From an uncultured Phascolarctobacterium sp. (lineage in GTDB: Bacteria; Bacillota; Negativicutes; Acidaminococcales; Acidaminococcaceae): 44,653 nucleotides of DNA. Positions 7,652-16,450 of this stretch are shown in pieces. The notes beneath the pieces are model-generated. The model worked only from the letters and a program-made list of their open reading frames with translations, searched no databases and was not told the origin of the DNA. Numbering within the stretch: the stretch's first letter is position 1; each line of letters opens with the position of its first letter. The stretch lies in the NCBI GenBank assembly GCA_900545025.1, contig UQXH01000014.1, forward strand, positions 1-44,653, written 5' to 3'. The translations under genes were made by a program, and so were the position numbers.

Positions 7652-8599
7652 TCAGTTGAACTGCCCTAAGCGCAGTCTGGTTAAAATCTTTTGCATATCT
7701 TCCGGCAAAGGCGCCTCAAAGGTCAACCGCTCGCCTGTGCGCGGATGGGTAAAGGACAAAGTCAGCGAATGAAGCGCCTGTCCGTTAATAGCAAACGGCG
7801 TCTTCATAGGTGAATACTTAGGATCGCCAACCAGCGGATAACCCAGGTACTCCATATGGACGCGTATCTGATGAGTACGTCCGGTCTTTAAACGGCATCT
7901 CACTACCGTATATTTGCCGAAACGCTCTGCCACTTCGTATTCGGTAATTGCCTGCCGTCCGCCTTCGGCAACGACAGCCATTTTCTTGCGGTCATTCTTA
8001 TCGCGGGCAATCTGCGTTTCGATAATGCCGCTGTCATTTTTTACATTGCCTCTGACCACAGCAAGATAAGTACGCTGCGCCGTCTTGCTCTGTATCTGTT
8101 CTGACAGGGACAGATGGGCACTGTCATTTTTCGCACAAATCATGATGCCGGAGGTATCTTTATCCAATCTGTGCACAATCCCCGGACGGATGACGCCGTT
8201 GATACCGGAAAGATTTTTGCAATGATACAGCAAAGCATTAACCAGCGTACCATTGTAATTACCGGCTGCCGGATGCACTACCATGCCGCGCGCTTTATTG
8301 ACTACTACTACGTCGTCGTCTTCATAAATAATATTAAGAGGAATATCCTCCGGCTGCACATCCAGCGGCTGCGGCTCCGGCAAATCCACCAGGATTTCCT
8401 CGCCGGCCTTGACGCGATAATTGGACTTAATTACTTTTTGTCCCCGGACAGCCCGTCCCTCTTCTAATAATTTCTGCATATTGGAACGAGTTATCTCCAG
8501 CAGCTGCGCCAAGGCTACGTCGGCGCGCATACCGGCTTCATTTTCAGTAATAATTATGCGTTCTTGTGTGCCAACAGTTCCGCTGTTAGTATTTTCCAT
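7652..8599 (-). CDS. rluD: RluD-type 23S rRNA pseudouridine synthase
   Basis: Isomerises uridines in 23S rRNA. An N-terminal S4 RNA-binding domain (about residues 15-75) is followed by the RluA/RluD catalytic domain with HRLDKDTSG, in which the catalytic Asp is about residue 146, and by RLKTGRTHQIRVH. 315 aa from ATG 8599. The reading begins inside lspA (46-base overlap); an alternative ATG at 8623 lacks a ribosome binding site, whereas GGAGTGGGA precedes 8599. The exact RluA/RluD target cannot be told from sequence alone. Confidence 0.9.
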   Translation of the reverse strand: MENTNSGTVGTQERIIITENEAGMRADVALAQLLEITRSNMQKLLEEGRAVRGQKVIKSNYRVKAGEEILVDLPEPQPLDVQPEDIPLNIIYEDDDVVVVNKARGMVVHPAAGNYNGTLVNALLYHCKNLSGINGVIRPGIVHRLDKDTSGIMICAKNDSAHLSLSEQIQSKTAQRTYLAVVRGNVKNDSGIIETQIARDKNDRKKMAVVAEGGRQAITEYEVAERFGKYTVVRCRLKTGRTHQIRVHMEYLGYPLVGDPKYSPMKTPFAINGQALHSLTLSFTHPRTGERLTFEAPLPEDMQKILTRLRLGQFN

Positions 8600-9006
8600 A
8601 AAATCATTCCCACTCCTATGCATATCGCGATGTCTGCCACATTAAAAATCGGCCAGATTCTGAAATCAAAAAAATCAATTACTGCGCCGTGCAGAGTCCT
8701 GTCAATCAGATTGCCTACTGCACCGCCTGCAAATAATGCCGCGCCCATCCTTACCATAAACGGCTCTTTACTGATTTCCTCGCGGAAATACCAGATGCCT
8801 AAGCTTACAGCAAGCGCCACGACTACAAACAGCCAGCGGCTGCCTTCCAGCATGCCGAAGGCTGCACCCTCATTAAGTATATACGTCCAATGAAATATAT
8901 CAGGTATAACCGGGATACTCTCCCCCAGGAAAAAATTATTAACCACTATGTATTTAGTTACCTGGTCTATGATGATTACTGCCGCTGCAATCAGGATAAA
9001 ATTCAT
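8554..9006 (-). CDS. lspA: Lipoprotein signal peptidase II
   Basis: Inner-membrane aspartyl protease that cleaves prolipoproteins such as the ModA lipoprotein encoded at 25459. Catalytic Asp residues are D102 in GNLIDR and D125 in FNVADIAI; four transmembrane helices are visible. 150 aa from ATG 9006, with GGAG six bases upstream; earlier Met codons are unlikely because one overlaps that GGAG. First gene of the operon, with an extended -10 promoter at 9037. The 3' end overlaps rluD. Confidence 0.95.
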   Translation of the reverse strand: MNFILIAAAVIIIDQVTKYIVVNNFFLGESIPVIPDIFHWTYILNEGAAFGMLEGSRWLFVVVALAVSLGIWYFREEISKEPFMVRMGAALFAGGAVGNLIDRTLHGAVIDFFDFRIWPIFNVADIAICIGVGMILWKILTAELLAHKNA

Positions 9007-9036
9007 ATAGTACTCCATTTTGATTTTGATGTGTAT

Positions 9037-9062
9037 ATTATACCACATTTTTTCATACCGAA
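9037..9062 (-). promoter_or_regulatory. Promoter of the lspA-rluD-pyrR-udp-deoB operon
   Basis: On the minus strand TATAAT (9037-9042) is preceded by TG and one base, an extended -10. The -35 region is weak (TTTCGG-like). The only other AT-rich segment is the terminator of the next gene upstream. Confidence 0.55.
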
Positions 9063-9128
9063 ACTAATTATCTTGTATTTTTTGCATATTTATATACTTT
9101 TAACTGGTTTTTATTTATAAATATATAC

Positions 9129-9168
9129 AAAAAATAAAAATCCCCTGTTTCAGAAAAGAAACAGGGGA
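9129..9168 (-). terminator. Terminator of the acyl-CoA dehydrogenase operon
   Basis: Perfect 11-bp arms at 9158-9168 and 9141-9151 with a six-base loop, followed on the minus strand by a T-rich tract (9129-9140). It lies 16 bases after the dehydrogenase stop codon. Confidence 0.9.
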
Positions 9169-9184
9169 CACTATCAAACAATTA

Positions 9185-10324
9185 TCAGTAAAGGATTTTA
9201 TTGGCAATAACCAGACGTTGAATCTGATTGGTGCCTTCATAAATCTGCATAATCTTAGCATCACGCATCATTTTCTCTACAGGATATTCACGGGAATAGC
9301 CATAGCCGCCCATTACCTGTACAGCGTCGGTGGTTACCTGCATAGCAACATCGGCAGCATAGCATTTAGCCATAGCAGCTTCCTTAGAGAATTCCATGCC
9401 CTGGTCACGCATCCAGCAAGCTTTATGTACCATCAGGCGGGCAGTTTCAACCTTCATAGCCATATCAGCAATCATAGCCTGTACCATTTGGAAAGAAGCA
9501 ATCGGCTGACCAAACTGACGGCGTTCTTTAGCATATTTCACAGCGTAATCAAGAGCTGCCTGTGCGATACCTACGGAAACAGCGCCAACAAAAGGACGCG
9601 CGCTGTCCAGAGTATTCATAGCGATACGGAAGCCTTCGCCTTCACGGCCTACGCGGTAGGATTCGGGAATTACAACATCCTGCAGGATAACTTCGCAGGT
9701 ATTGGAAGGACGGATGCCCATTTTATCTTCTTTTTTACCGATAGTCAGGCCCGGAGTGTCTTTAGGAACGATAAATGCAGTAAGGCCACGGATACCGCCA
9801 GTCTTACGGGTATTAGCAAATACCAGGAAGATGTCGGCAATACCGGCATTGGTGATAAAGATCTTGCTGCCGTTAAGAGTATAGGTGCCGTTTTCCTTAT
9901 TTTTTTCTGCACGGGTAGATACGCCGCCTGCATCACTGCCTGCACCAGGTTCGGTAAGAGCGAAAGCAGCCAGGCCGCCGTTATTTAAAACATCGCAATA
10001 CATGCGTTTTTGTTCATCAGTACCGGCAATCAGTACCGGGCAGGTTGCCAGAGAGTTAGCAGCCAGAGAAGTAGCTACGCCTGCGCAGCCTTTGCCAAGT
10101 TCTTCATAAATTACAGCTACGGAAACGCTGTCCAGACCAGGGCCATCCAGCTCTTCCGGTACAATCACATTCAGCAGGCCCATTTCGTTAGCTTTTTCAA
10201 TCAGGCCATCACGCATGTGATTTTCTCTGTCCATTTCAGCGGCATAAGGGGTGATTTCTTTTTCTACAAACTCCCTCACCATCTCCTGTAATTCAAGTTG
10301 TTCTTCGTTTAATGCAAACTCCAT
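9185..10324 (-). CDS. Acyl-CoA dehydrogenase (butyryl-CoA dehydrogenase-like)
   Basis: FAD flavoenzyme of the acyl-CoA dehydrogenase family, 379 aa, the usual length for short-chain enzymes. Visible signatures are LTEPGAGSDAGG (about residues 122-133, FAD/substrate binding), KERRQFGQPI, and IYEGTNQIQR with the probable catalytic base Glu363. In butyrate-forming anaerobes such enzymes work with electron-transferring flavoprotein; no etfAB is in this window. ATG 10324 follows AAGGAGG. A hotdog thioesterase gene lies 57 bases upstream in the same operon, consistent with acyl-CoA turnover. The substrate (butyryl-CoA, or glutaryl-CoA without decarboxylation) cannot be decided here. Confidence 0.92.
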   Translation of the reverse strand: MEFALNEEQLELQEMVREFVEKEITPYAAEMDRENHMRDGLIEKANEMGLLNVIVPEELDGPGLDSVSVAVIYEELGKGCAGVATSLAANSLATCPVLIAGTDEQKRMYCDVLNNGGLAAFALTEPGAGSDAGGVSTRAEKNKENGTYTLNGSKIFITNAGIADIFLVFANTRKTGGIRGLTAFIVPKDTPGLTIGKKEDKMGIRPSNTCEVILQDVVIPESYRVGREGEGFRIAMNTLDSARPFVGAVSVGIAQAALDYAVKYAKERRQFGQPIASFQMVQAMIADMAMKVETARLMVHKACWMRDQGMEFSKEAAMAKCYAADVAMQVTTDAVQVMGGYGYSREYPVEKMMRDAKIMQIYEGTNQIQRLVIANKILY

Positions 10325-10381
10325 CTTATCCTCCTTAAAATTACGCGGCCATACCGCTGCTTTTAGACTGTTCCCGGAAAT

Positions 10382-10822
10382 TTACCATTTTTCAGGTATT
10401 TCTTCAAATCTGCCGACTACTAACATAGTAGAAAGAAAGGTAGCCAGCACAGTGTGCTCCTCGTCAAACATTTCCGCTTCTATCACCATGGTAGTACGTC
10501 CATGGTGACGGATCCTGCTTTTCACACTGATACGCCCGGCATTATGCACCCTGCGTATAAAGTTCATACTGAGATTCAGCGTCGCCACTGCCGTACCGAC
10601 ACTGGCACCAGTCACGCTCAGCACAGAATCGGCTAAAGCCGTCAAAACGCCTCCATGACAGAAGCCACGGTGGTCAAAATGTTTCAGCGGCTCAATCTCA
10701 ATACTTAAAACTGCGCTGCCGCAGCTTATTTCATCAATATTGATGCCAAAGCTATTCACAAAAGAATTATAGCCATACATTTTACGGATATATTCAGGAA
10801 CATCTTTTACCTGCTCCGCCAA
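10382..10822 (-). CDS. PaaI-type hotdog acyl-CoA thioesterase
   Basis: Single-domain 4HBT/PaaI-family thioesterase of 146 aa. The family motif HGGVLTALADS begins at His56, and FIRRVHNAGRI and TVLATFLSTM are typical later strands. The reading starts at TTG 10822 because GAGG lies eight bases upstream, while the next in-frame Met has no ribosome binding site and would remove part of the fold. First gene of a two-gene operon with the acyl-CoA dehydrogenase, driven by a well-formed promoter at 10867-10895. The natural substrate is unknown. Confidence 0.85.
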   Translation of the reverse strand: MAEQVKDVPEYIRKMYGYNSFVNSFGINIDEISCGSAVLSIEIEPLKHFDHRGFCHGGVLTALADSVLSVTGASVGTAVATLNLSMNFIRRVHNAGRISVKSRIRHHGRTTMVIEAEMFDEEHTVLATFLSTMLVVGRFEEIPEKW

Positions 10823-10866
10823 AATATCCGCCTCGCTTTCATCATCTATTCCATGAAATCTCTAAT

Positions 10867-10902
10867 ATTTTATCATAGTTTTTTTATTAACTCAACAGTT
10901 AA
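10867..10902 (-). promoter_or_regulatory. Promoter and operator-like dyad of the thioesterase-dehydrogenase operon
   Basis: On the minus strand -35 TTGAGT (10890-10895) and -10 TAAAAT (10867-10872) are 17 bases apart. A perfect palindrome TTAACT-N4-AGTTAA (10887-10902) covers the -35, the position of a repressor operator. Confidence 0.65.
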
Positions 10903-10993
10903 CAATTAAAAATCATGCAGATATTTTGCATCCTGTATTCTATTATCGTCATAAAATAATAAAAAACAAATAATCTCTGCCATAAGATAACTA

Positions 10994-11028
10994 TAAAAAA
11001 AGCCCCGCAAAAAATATTCTGCGGAGCA
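10994..11028 (-). terminator. Terminator of glnA
   Basis: Arms 11020-11027 and 11002-11009 form an 8-bp GC-rich stem with one G-U wobble on the minus strand, followed by seven T. It starts 20 bases after the glnA stop codon. Confidence 0.85.
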
Positions 11029-11047
11029 TTTTTACTACTGACATAAA

Positions 11048-12955
11048 TCAGTCGATGATATTTTGTTTATAGTCATGATACAGAGCGCGCAGTTCTTCCA
11101 TGATTGCAGACATCTCTACCTTCAAATCAGAAGCGGTATCATAATCTGCTTCAGCAATAGCTTTGCGGATGCGGGAGAACAGGCTTGGTTCATCAAAGGA
11201 ATCTTTTGCCAATTTAGTGCGCAGCACCTGGATTTTATGCCACATAGCCAAATCGCAGTCAGTGCAGGTTTCCTGATTATGCAGGCGTTTCATGTCGACT
11301 ACGGCCTGATAATTTTCCGGAATCAGGCGGGTAAGCAGTTCAGTTTTCCAGCGAATTAAAGCACCCTGCATAAAGGACTCGATATATTCCGGTTTCAGGA
11401 TGTTGCCTCTGGTGAGCACTTCTACCTTTTCAGGATATTCTTTGAAAGCACGCAGGTTTTCCCAGACAGTTGCAGGCGGTTTACCGAACAATCTGTCACG
11501 TTCTTCCTGGGTAAAGTCTTCAAAGACATCTTTTTCTGTACGATATTCTCTGTCTTTTTCCAGATAGAAGCTTGCTTCTCCAGCCTGCTTGGAAATTTCT
11601 TTTTCCAAAGCTTTCAAATCAAGACCGGATTCCACGCAGGCTTTGATGCCGTCCAGCATGGACAGATAGAAGGCAGCCAGCGCAATGTAGGTATTGGTAT
11701 ACGGATTAGGAGAACGCATCTCGATACGGGTAGCCTTATCGTTATCCAGGTCGCGAATCAAGCCGGCCAGGATAGTCCTGTTGCGGGACGGATTTTCCGG
11801 TCCCATGCCCAAAGAGGTTACGATGCAGACTGGAGCTTCAAAGCCAGGTTTCAGACGGTTGAGAGAATCGATAGTGCAGGAAATAAAGGGATTGATGACT
11901 TCATAGTTTTTCAGCAGGCCCATAATGCTGCCGTAGCCGATAGCGGACAGGAAATCCTTGTGCATATCTGTCGGCGAGAACAGGTTGACAATCTTGCCGT
12001 TCTTCATCTTAGCCGCAATTCCCACATGGACGTGTTCACCGCTGCCGGCAACGCCCGGCACCGGTTTCGCCTGGAAGGAAACCTCCAAACCGTTCATACG
12101 GAATACTTCCTTAACAATGATACGCGCCAGCAGTTCGTTATCAGCAGTCTGTACACCCAGGCTGAATTTCCAGTCTACTTCCAGCTGTTCCATAACGTGA
12201 GTCATGTGACCGGCAGAGTCAATCTGACCTTTAACGCCGCCGCATTCCTTATGGCCCATTTCCGGTTCCAGTCCGTACAGTTCCAGCATTTGTACAGTCT
12301 GCTCCAAAGCGGTGCGCACATTGCCGCGGGTACGCTGCCAGTATTGCTCCTGCATCATCTGAGAAGAAGACAAGGCTTCGATAGGCGCGTCTTCACGGGG
12401 AGATTTTACCCAGAATTCCAGTTCGGTTGCGCAGGTAAATACCAGCTTATCAATCTCGTCTGCATCCACGTGCTCCAAGCCGGCAATTTTCGGATGTTTG
12501 GCAAACAGAGCCATGATTTCAGTTTCCACATAGTCCAGAGTATTTTTCAGGATGGAACGGGAGTCGACAAAATTGCCGTTGTGAATCAGATAACAGGGAA
12601 TACGCAGGGTACCCACCATATTGCCGTTTTCAGCGTCAAAATGCTCGTAATTATAATCCACATACCAGTTAACGGATTTATCGACCTTCATATCGACACG
12701 CGCATTGTTCAAAGTAGCAATACCGGTAAGCACTACGGAAGAACCGTCAGTCTGAGCTGCACTGCCCTCCAGGAAGCTTTCGATATCTTCCAGGAAGATC
12801 TTCATAGGGATTTTTTCATCGGTATCATTACCTGCAAAATCAACACCCATCAAAGATACAAATTTGATTTCCGGGTGCAGCTGCAAAAGATTATGTAAAG
12901 ATTGTTCATTCTGTTGTTCCGGTTTAATGACGTACAGTAAATTTTTCTTGTTCAT
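11048..12955 (-). CDS. glnA: Glutamine synthetase, long form (~635 aa)
   Basis: ATP-dependent synthesis of glutamine from glutamate and ammonia. The 635-aa protein is longer than the classical ~450-aa GS-I because of an extended N-terminal region and a ~180-residue helical C-terminal extension; this form is common in Clostridia and Negativicutes. Core motifs include CATELEFW (metal-binding Glu), GSGEHVHVG (catalytic loop), NRTILAG, and RIEMRSPNPYTNTY near the end of the core. The ATG at 12955 aligns with the family N-terminus (LLYVIKPE), but the best ribosome binding site, AGGAG at 12980-12984, is 24 bases upstream and is correctly spaced for an in-frame ATT at 12973. Monocistronic, with its own promoter and terminator. 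Confidence 0.93.
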   Translation of the reverse strand: MNKKNLLYVIKPEQQNEQSLHNLLQLHPEIKFVSLMGVDFAGNDTDEKIPMKIFLEDIESFLEGSAAQTDGSSVVLTGIATLNNARVDMKVDKSVNWYVDYNYEHFDAENGNMVGTLRIPCYLIHNGNFVDSRSILKNTLDYVETEIMALFAKHPKIAGLEHVDADEIDKLVFTCATELEFWVKSPREDAPIEALSSSQMMQEQYWQRTRGNVRTALEQTVQMLELYGLEPEMGHKECGGVKGQIDSAGHMTHVMEQLEVDWKFSLGVQTADNELLARIIVKEVFRMNGLEVSFQAKPVPGVAGSGEHVHVGIAAKMKNGKIVNLFSPTDMHKDFLSAIGYGSIMGLLKNYEVINPFISCTIDSLNRLKPGFEAPVCIVTSLGMGPENPSRNRTILAGLIRDLDNDKATRIEMRSPNPYTNTYIALAAFYLSMLDGIKACVESGLDLKALEKEISKQAGEASFYLEKDREYRTEKDVFEDFTQEERDRLFGKPPATVWENLRAFKEYPEKVEVLTRGNILKPEYIESFMQGALIRWKTELLTRLIPENYQAVVDMKRLHNQETCTDCDLAMWHKIQVLRTKLAKDSFDEPSLFSRIRKAIAEADYDTASDLKVEMSAIMEELRALYHDYKQNIID

Positions 12956-13075
12956 TTTTGTGCCAGCACTAATGCTGTACTCCTTTCCAACCATTTTGAA
13001 TGTAAAAAAACAAAAAGACCTTTCCAAAACAGAATACACTGCTCCTGCTCCAGAAAAGTCACCATTGACAAAATT

Positions 13076-13105
13076 ATTATAACAAATCCTATACTAAATT
13101 GTCTA
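13076..13105 (-). promoter_or_regulatory. Promoter of glnA
   Basis: On the minus strand -35 TAGACA (13100-13105) and -10 TATAAT (13076-13081) are 18 bases apart, giving a leader of about 110 bases. No terminator is visible between holA and this promoter, so read-through from the comEA-comEC-holA operon is possible. Confidence 0.6.
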
Positions 13106-13117
13106 TCTTTTTCTTCT

Positions 13118-14149
13118 TTACGACAATAGTTTTATCAAGATTTCCTCCAGCAGCTCATATCTCCTGCCGCCTCTGCGCATCTGTATATTCAAATCAGCCA
13201 GTGCCAGCACTGCTTCCCGCACCTTTTCATAAGAAAAATTACGCGCCTGCTGCAGTACTATCTTGGCTATATAGGGCGTCATGCCCAGCTCTGCCGCTAT
13301 CTGCGCCTGTCCATGATGCTGTCTTTGCAGTTCCTGCACTTTGGCAACCCGACGCAGCTGGAACAGGATGCTGCCGCATAACAGCAATATCGAGGTGCCT
13401 TTCTTACGTTCATAGGCCAGAAGTTCTAAAGACTGTACCAGCTTTCTTTCCAAAATCGCATTAGTCAGCGAAAAACCGGAAACCTCCGGCAAGGCGGTAA
13501 AAATACTGGCCACATCATCTCTTGTCCACTGTTTTCTGTCGCCCGCATAAACAGCTAATTTCTCTAATTCCTGACGTACCAGCTGCAGCGGCACCTTATC
13601 CACCGGCGCCAGATATTCCAAGATTAGCTCCACAGCCTCTCGTTCCAGGCTGCCGCCCAGCTCCGCTGCCTGCTGCTGCAGCCACGGACCGGCAGAATAA
13701 GCCTTGAAGCCGCTGCATTCACAGACGACGCCTTTTTCTTTTAACTGCTTATAAAAGCGGCTGCGTTTATCCAGCTTTACAGCGCTGACCAGGACGGTAC
13801 AATACTCCGGCACATCCTGCAGTATTTCCAGCAGCTTGTCCAAACGCTCTTTCTTTGCTTCACTATCCTGCTTGCCGCCCAGCAGCTTTTCATCCTTTAA
13901 GATTACCAGCGAGCTGCCGGAGAAAAAAGGATAGGTATTGATGACCCCGGACAGCTCTTTCAGCTCTGTATCTTTTTCAAACACCGTAATCTGCCGCGAC
14001 TCAGCATCCGTATCGCCAAAAACATAATCAGGCAGCAAAGCGGCTATCTGACTGCTGTAATAGGTTTCTTCCCCAAAAGTTACGATGATATTGGGCAGCT
14101 TGTCTTTATTTTTCAGCCTGTTGATTAAATCATCCGGTCTGTATTCCAT
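13118..14149 (-). CDS. holA: DNA polymerase III delta subunit (clamp loader)
   Basis: Opens the beta sliding clamp during loading at the replication fork. 343 aa, typical for HolA. The N-terminal segment (IIVTFGEETYYSSQI) is the degenerate AAA+ fold start that usually reads GEE or GDD in this family, and FFSGSSLVILKDE and the C-terminal helical collar (about 220-343, with MTPYIAKIVLQQARNFS) are characteristic. ATG 14149 has AGGAGAAGA upstream. It follows comEC by nine bases, the usual Firmicute order. Confidence 0.93.
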   Translation of the reverse strand: MEYRPDDLINRLKNKDKLPNIIVTFGEETYYSSQIAALLPDYVFGDTDAESRQITVFEKDTELKELSGVINTYPFFSGSSLVILKDEKLLGGKQDSEAKKERLDKLLEILQDVPEYCTVLVSAVKLDKRSRFYKQLKEKGVVCECSGFKAYSAGPWLQQQAAELGGSLEREAVELILEYLAPVDKVPLQLVRQELEKLAVYAGDRKQWTRDDVASIFTALPEVSGFSLTNAILERKLVQSLELLAYERKKGTSILLLCGSILFQLRRVAKVQELQRQHHGQAQIAAELGMTPYIAKIVLQQARNFSYEKVREAVLALADLNIQMRRGGRRYELLEEILIKLLS

Positions 14150-14158
14150 AATCTTCTC

Positions 14159-16450
14159 CTAAAAATATTGCTTATGGTATACATAACTATAACATTTTGT
14201 CCCTGCCCCGTCAAAAACAATCTTCACCGCGCCTGACTTGTCTGTCCGCAATATTTCTGCTCCCGCCTCCTGCAAACGCTGCAGCGTCTCCTGATGTGGA
14301 TGTCCGTAGCTGTTGCTGCCCCCTACGGATATAACTGCCACGGACGGCTGTACCTGCCGTAAAAATTCGCTGCAGCTGCTGCCTGACGAACCGTGATGCG
14401 CAACCTTAAGCACATCATAACGACCTATATCCTGCAGCTGTTCTTCGCGTTCAGCACTGATGTCGCCAGGAAAAAGCAGCCTATGCCCTGCATATTCTAC
14501 CGCGGCAACGATACCTGCATCATTGCCGCTGCTTGCCTGCTCTCCCATGCTCACAATATTCAGCCTGCCGCCGTCTTTACAGCCATATTGCTGTCCCGCG
14601 GCAGGATATTCTAAGCGACAATCCGGGTTACAGCTCTGCACCTGCCGCATAATTTCACGGTCCAGTCCCGGCGGCACAATCAATCTATCAACAGCCAGAT
14701 TAGCAGCAAGTCCGCCAACACCGCCCGTATGGTCAAAATCGCCATGACTCAGCAGCAATATATCTACCTTATCCTTGCCGATGCTGCGCAGAAACGGCGC
14801 CACAATCCTGCTGCCCGTATCGTAATTTTTCAGCCCGCCTGTATCAATGACGATTACCTGCCCGGCAGGTGTAACGACCACCGCACAATCTCCCTGCCCA
14901 ACGTCCAGAAAATAAGCTGTCAACGGCTGCGGCAGCAAACGGCTCCCAAGCACGGCAGCTGTAAGGATTGCCGTCAGCACTATGCATAACAAGCGACGTT
15001 CCTTATTATGCAGAAACTGGACACAGGATAAATCAAGCACTATCACCAGCAGGAAATAATATATAACGCCGCTCCAGCCTGGCAAGCTGCCTATTATCAG
15101 CTGTCCGCCGGGTATGGCAGCCAGAAAGTCGGCCTGCAGCAGCACCTGCTTCAGCAAATATGTTGCCGCCATTATCAAAGCGCTTCCCCAACCGCACAAA
15201 GTATCCAGAACTAAGCCAGCCATAGTAAGCAGGACGCAGCATTCCAGCACCGGCGTTAAAAGGACATTGCTGAGCAGCGAAATGATTGGCAGCTGATGAA
15301 AGCTGCCGACTAAGAGCGGCAGCACCGGCAGCTGGGCAGCAATAGTCACGCCGACTGCCTCACTAAGCCACAACGGCAAGTAACTGCTTAACAGCTGCGT
15401 AATACGCGGCAGCAGCCAGATAAGTCCGGCGGCCGCACCGAAAGATAACTGAAAGCCTATATCCAGCAGCCACAAAGGTTTAAAAATTAACATTATTACA
15501 GCAGTAATACACAGGATATTGCCCTTAGCCGCCCCATTTCCTCCATACAGCAAGATAAGGCTCATCAACAGCGCTCTTACCACCGGCGGCTTCCAGCCGC
15601 ATAAGGCAGCATAGAGCAAAAGGCAGCTGCCAATAATCACATTGCGCATTTTTCGCGGCACTTTGCCTAAAAGCAGCAACAAAAATCCTGTCAGCACCAC
15701 AAGATGTGAGCCAGATACGGAAAGCAGATGTGACAGACCATTATCGGCAAAAAGCCTCCGGCTTTCCTCGTCCAGCCCCACGCTGCCTCCCAATACCATG
15801 CCTGCCAGCAGCGCTCCCTGCTCGCCTGCTATATCGCTGATCCGTTGACGCAGACGGATATTCCAGGCTGCAAACGCATCCCCAAGATTTTCCTGCTTTT
15901 GCCAGGTAACAACGGCTTTGCGCATACTGCCGCCAATACCCTGCAGCCTGTTCCATAATGCACCGTCAAAGCCGCCGGGATTACGAAAAGATGTCAGTTC
16001 TTCAAGCTTGCCGCTGCAAACGGCAGCGCCGGAGAGCTCTGCAAATTTTGCGGCAGTAAAAACACGCACTTTCTGACGATAGGGGACCTGCATATTATCC
16101 ACTTCCATCCGCTGACATTCCAATAAAAATGATGTGCCATACTGATGTTGTTTAACAGAGAGTATATCAATCCTGCCATACAGCGTTACCTGCCTGCCGT
16201 AATATGGTTCCAGTTCTTTTTGAGCATCTGTCGGCGCACGCAGTCCTGCTGCCACACCAAGCAGCAGGAAAAACAATATCACTCCACAGCTGAAAGCTTT
16301 TTCTCTGCTGTTTCGCTTAAAATAAAAAACACCAGCTGCCAGCAAACCTGCAGCTATTACAGCTGTAACAGCAAAATAAAAATACTGTAACTGCAGAGCA
16401 GCATAACAGCTAAAAAGAAAGCATAAGGTTCCCAGACAAATACTGTTCAT
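14159..16450 (-). CDS. comEC: ComEC/Rec2 DNA-uptake channel
   Basis: Inner-membrane channel for transforming single-stranded DNA. 763 aa in three parts: an N-terminal region with two membrane segments and the soluble OB-like DUF4131 domain (to about 190), the multi-helix competence domain (about 200-470, beginning LLAGMVLGG and with the LLSVSGSHLVVL motif), and a C-terminal metallo-beta-lactamase domain (about 515-763) with HGDFDH at 569-574 as metal-binding motif. The length is complete. The start overlaps the comEA stop by four bases (ATGA), so the two are translationally coupled. No frameshift is visible, so competence could be functional. Confidence 0.95.
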   Translation of the reverse strand: MNSICLGTLCFLFSCYAALQLQYFYFAVTAVIAAGLLAAGVFYFKRNSREKAFSCGVILFFLLLGVAAGLRAPTDAQKELEPYYGRQVTLYGRIDILSVKQHQYGTSFLLECQRMEVDNMQVPYRQKVRVFTAAKFAELSGAAVCSGKLEELTSFRNPGGFDGALWNRLQGIGGSMRKAVVTWQKQENLGDAFAAWNIRLRQRISDIAGEQGALLAGMVLGGSVGLDEESRRLFADNGLSHLLSVSGSHLVVLTGFLLLLLGKVPRKMRNVIIGSCLLLYAALCGWKPPVVRALLMSLILLYGGNGAAKGNILCITAVIMLIFKPLWLLDIGFQLSFGAAAGLIWLLPRITQLLSSYLPLWLSEAVGVTIAAQLPVLPLLVGSFHQLPIISLLSNVLLTPVLECCVLLTMAGLVLDTLCGWGSALIMAATYLLKQVLLQADFLAAIPGGQLIIGSLPGWSGVIYYFLLVIVLDLSCVQFLHNKERRLLCIVLTAILTAAVLGSRLLPQPLTAYFLDVGQGDCAVVVTPAGQVIVIDTGGLKNYDTGSRIVAPFLRSIGKDKVDILLLSHGDFDHTGGVGGLAANLAVDRLIVPPGLDREIMRQVQSCNPDCRLEYPAAGQQYGCKDGGRLNIVSMGEQASSGNDAGIVAAVEYAGHRLLFPGDISAEREEQLQDIGRYDVLKVAHHGSSGSSCSEFLRQVQPSVAVISVGGSNSYGHPHQETLQRLQEAGAEILRTDKSGAVKIVFDGAGTKCYSYVYHKQYF

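Noticed and set aside
11960..12898. A 312-codon open frame on the plus strand opposite glnA
   Set aside because: Antisense shadow of glutamine synthetase, with no start signals and no recognisable motif.
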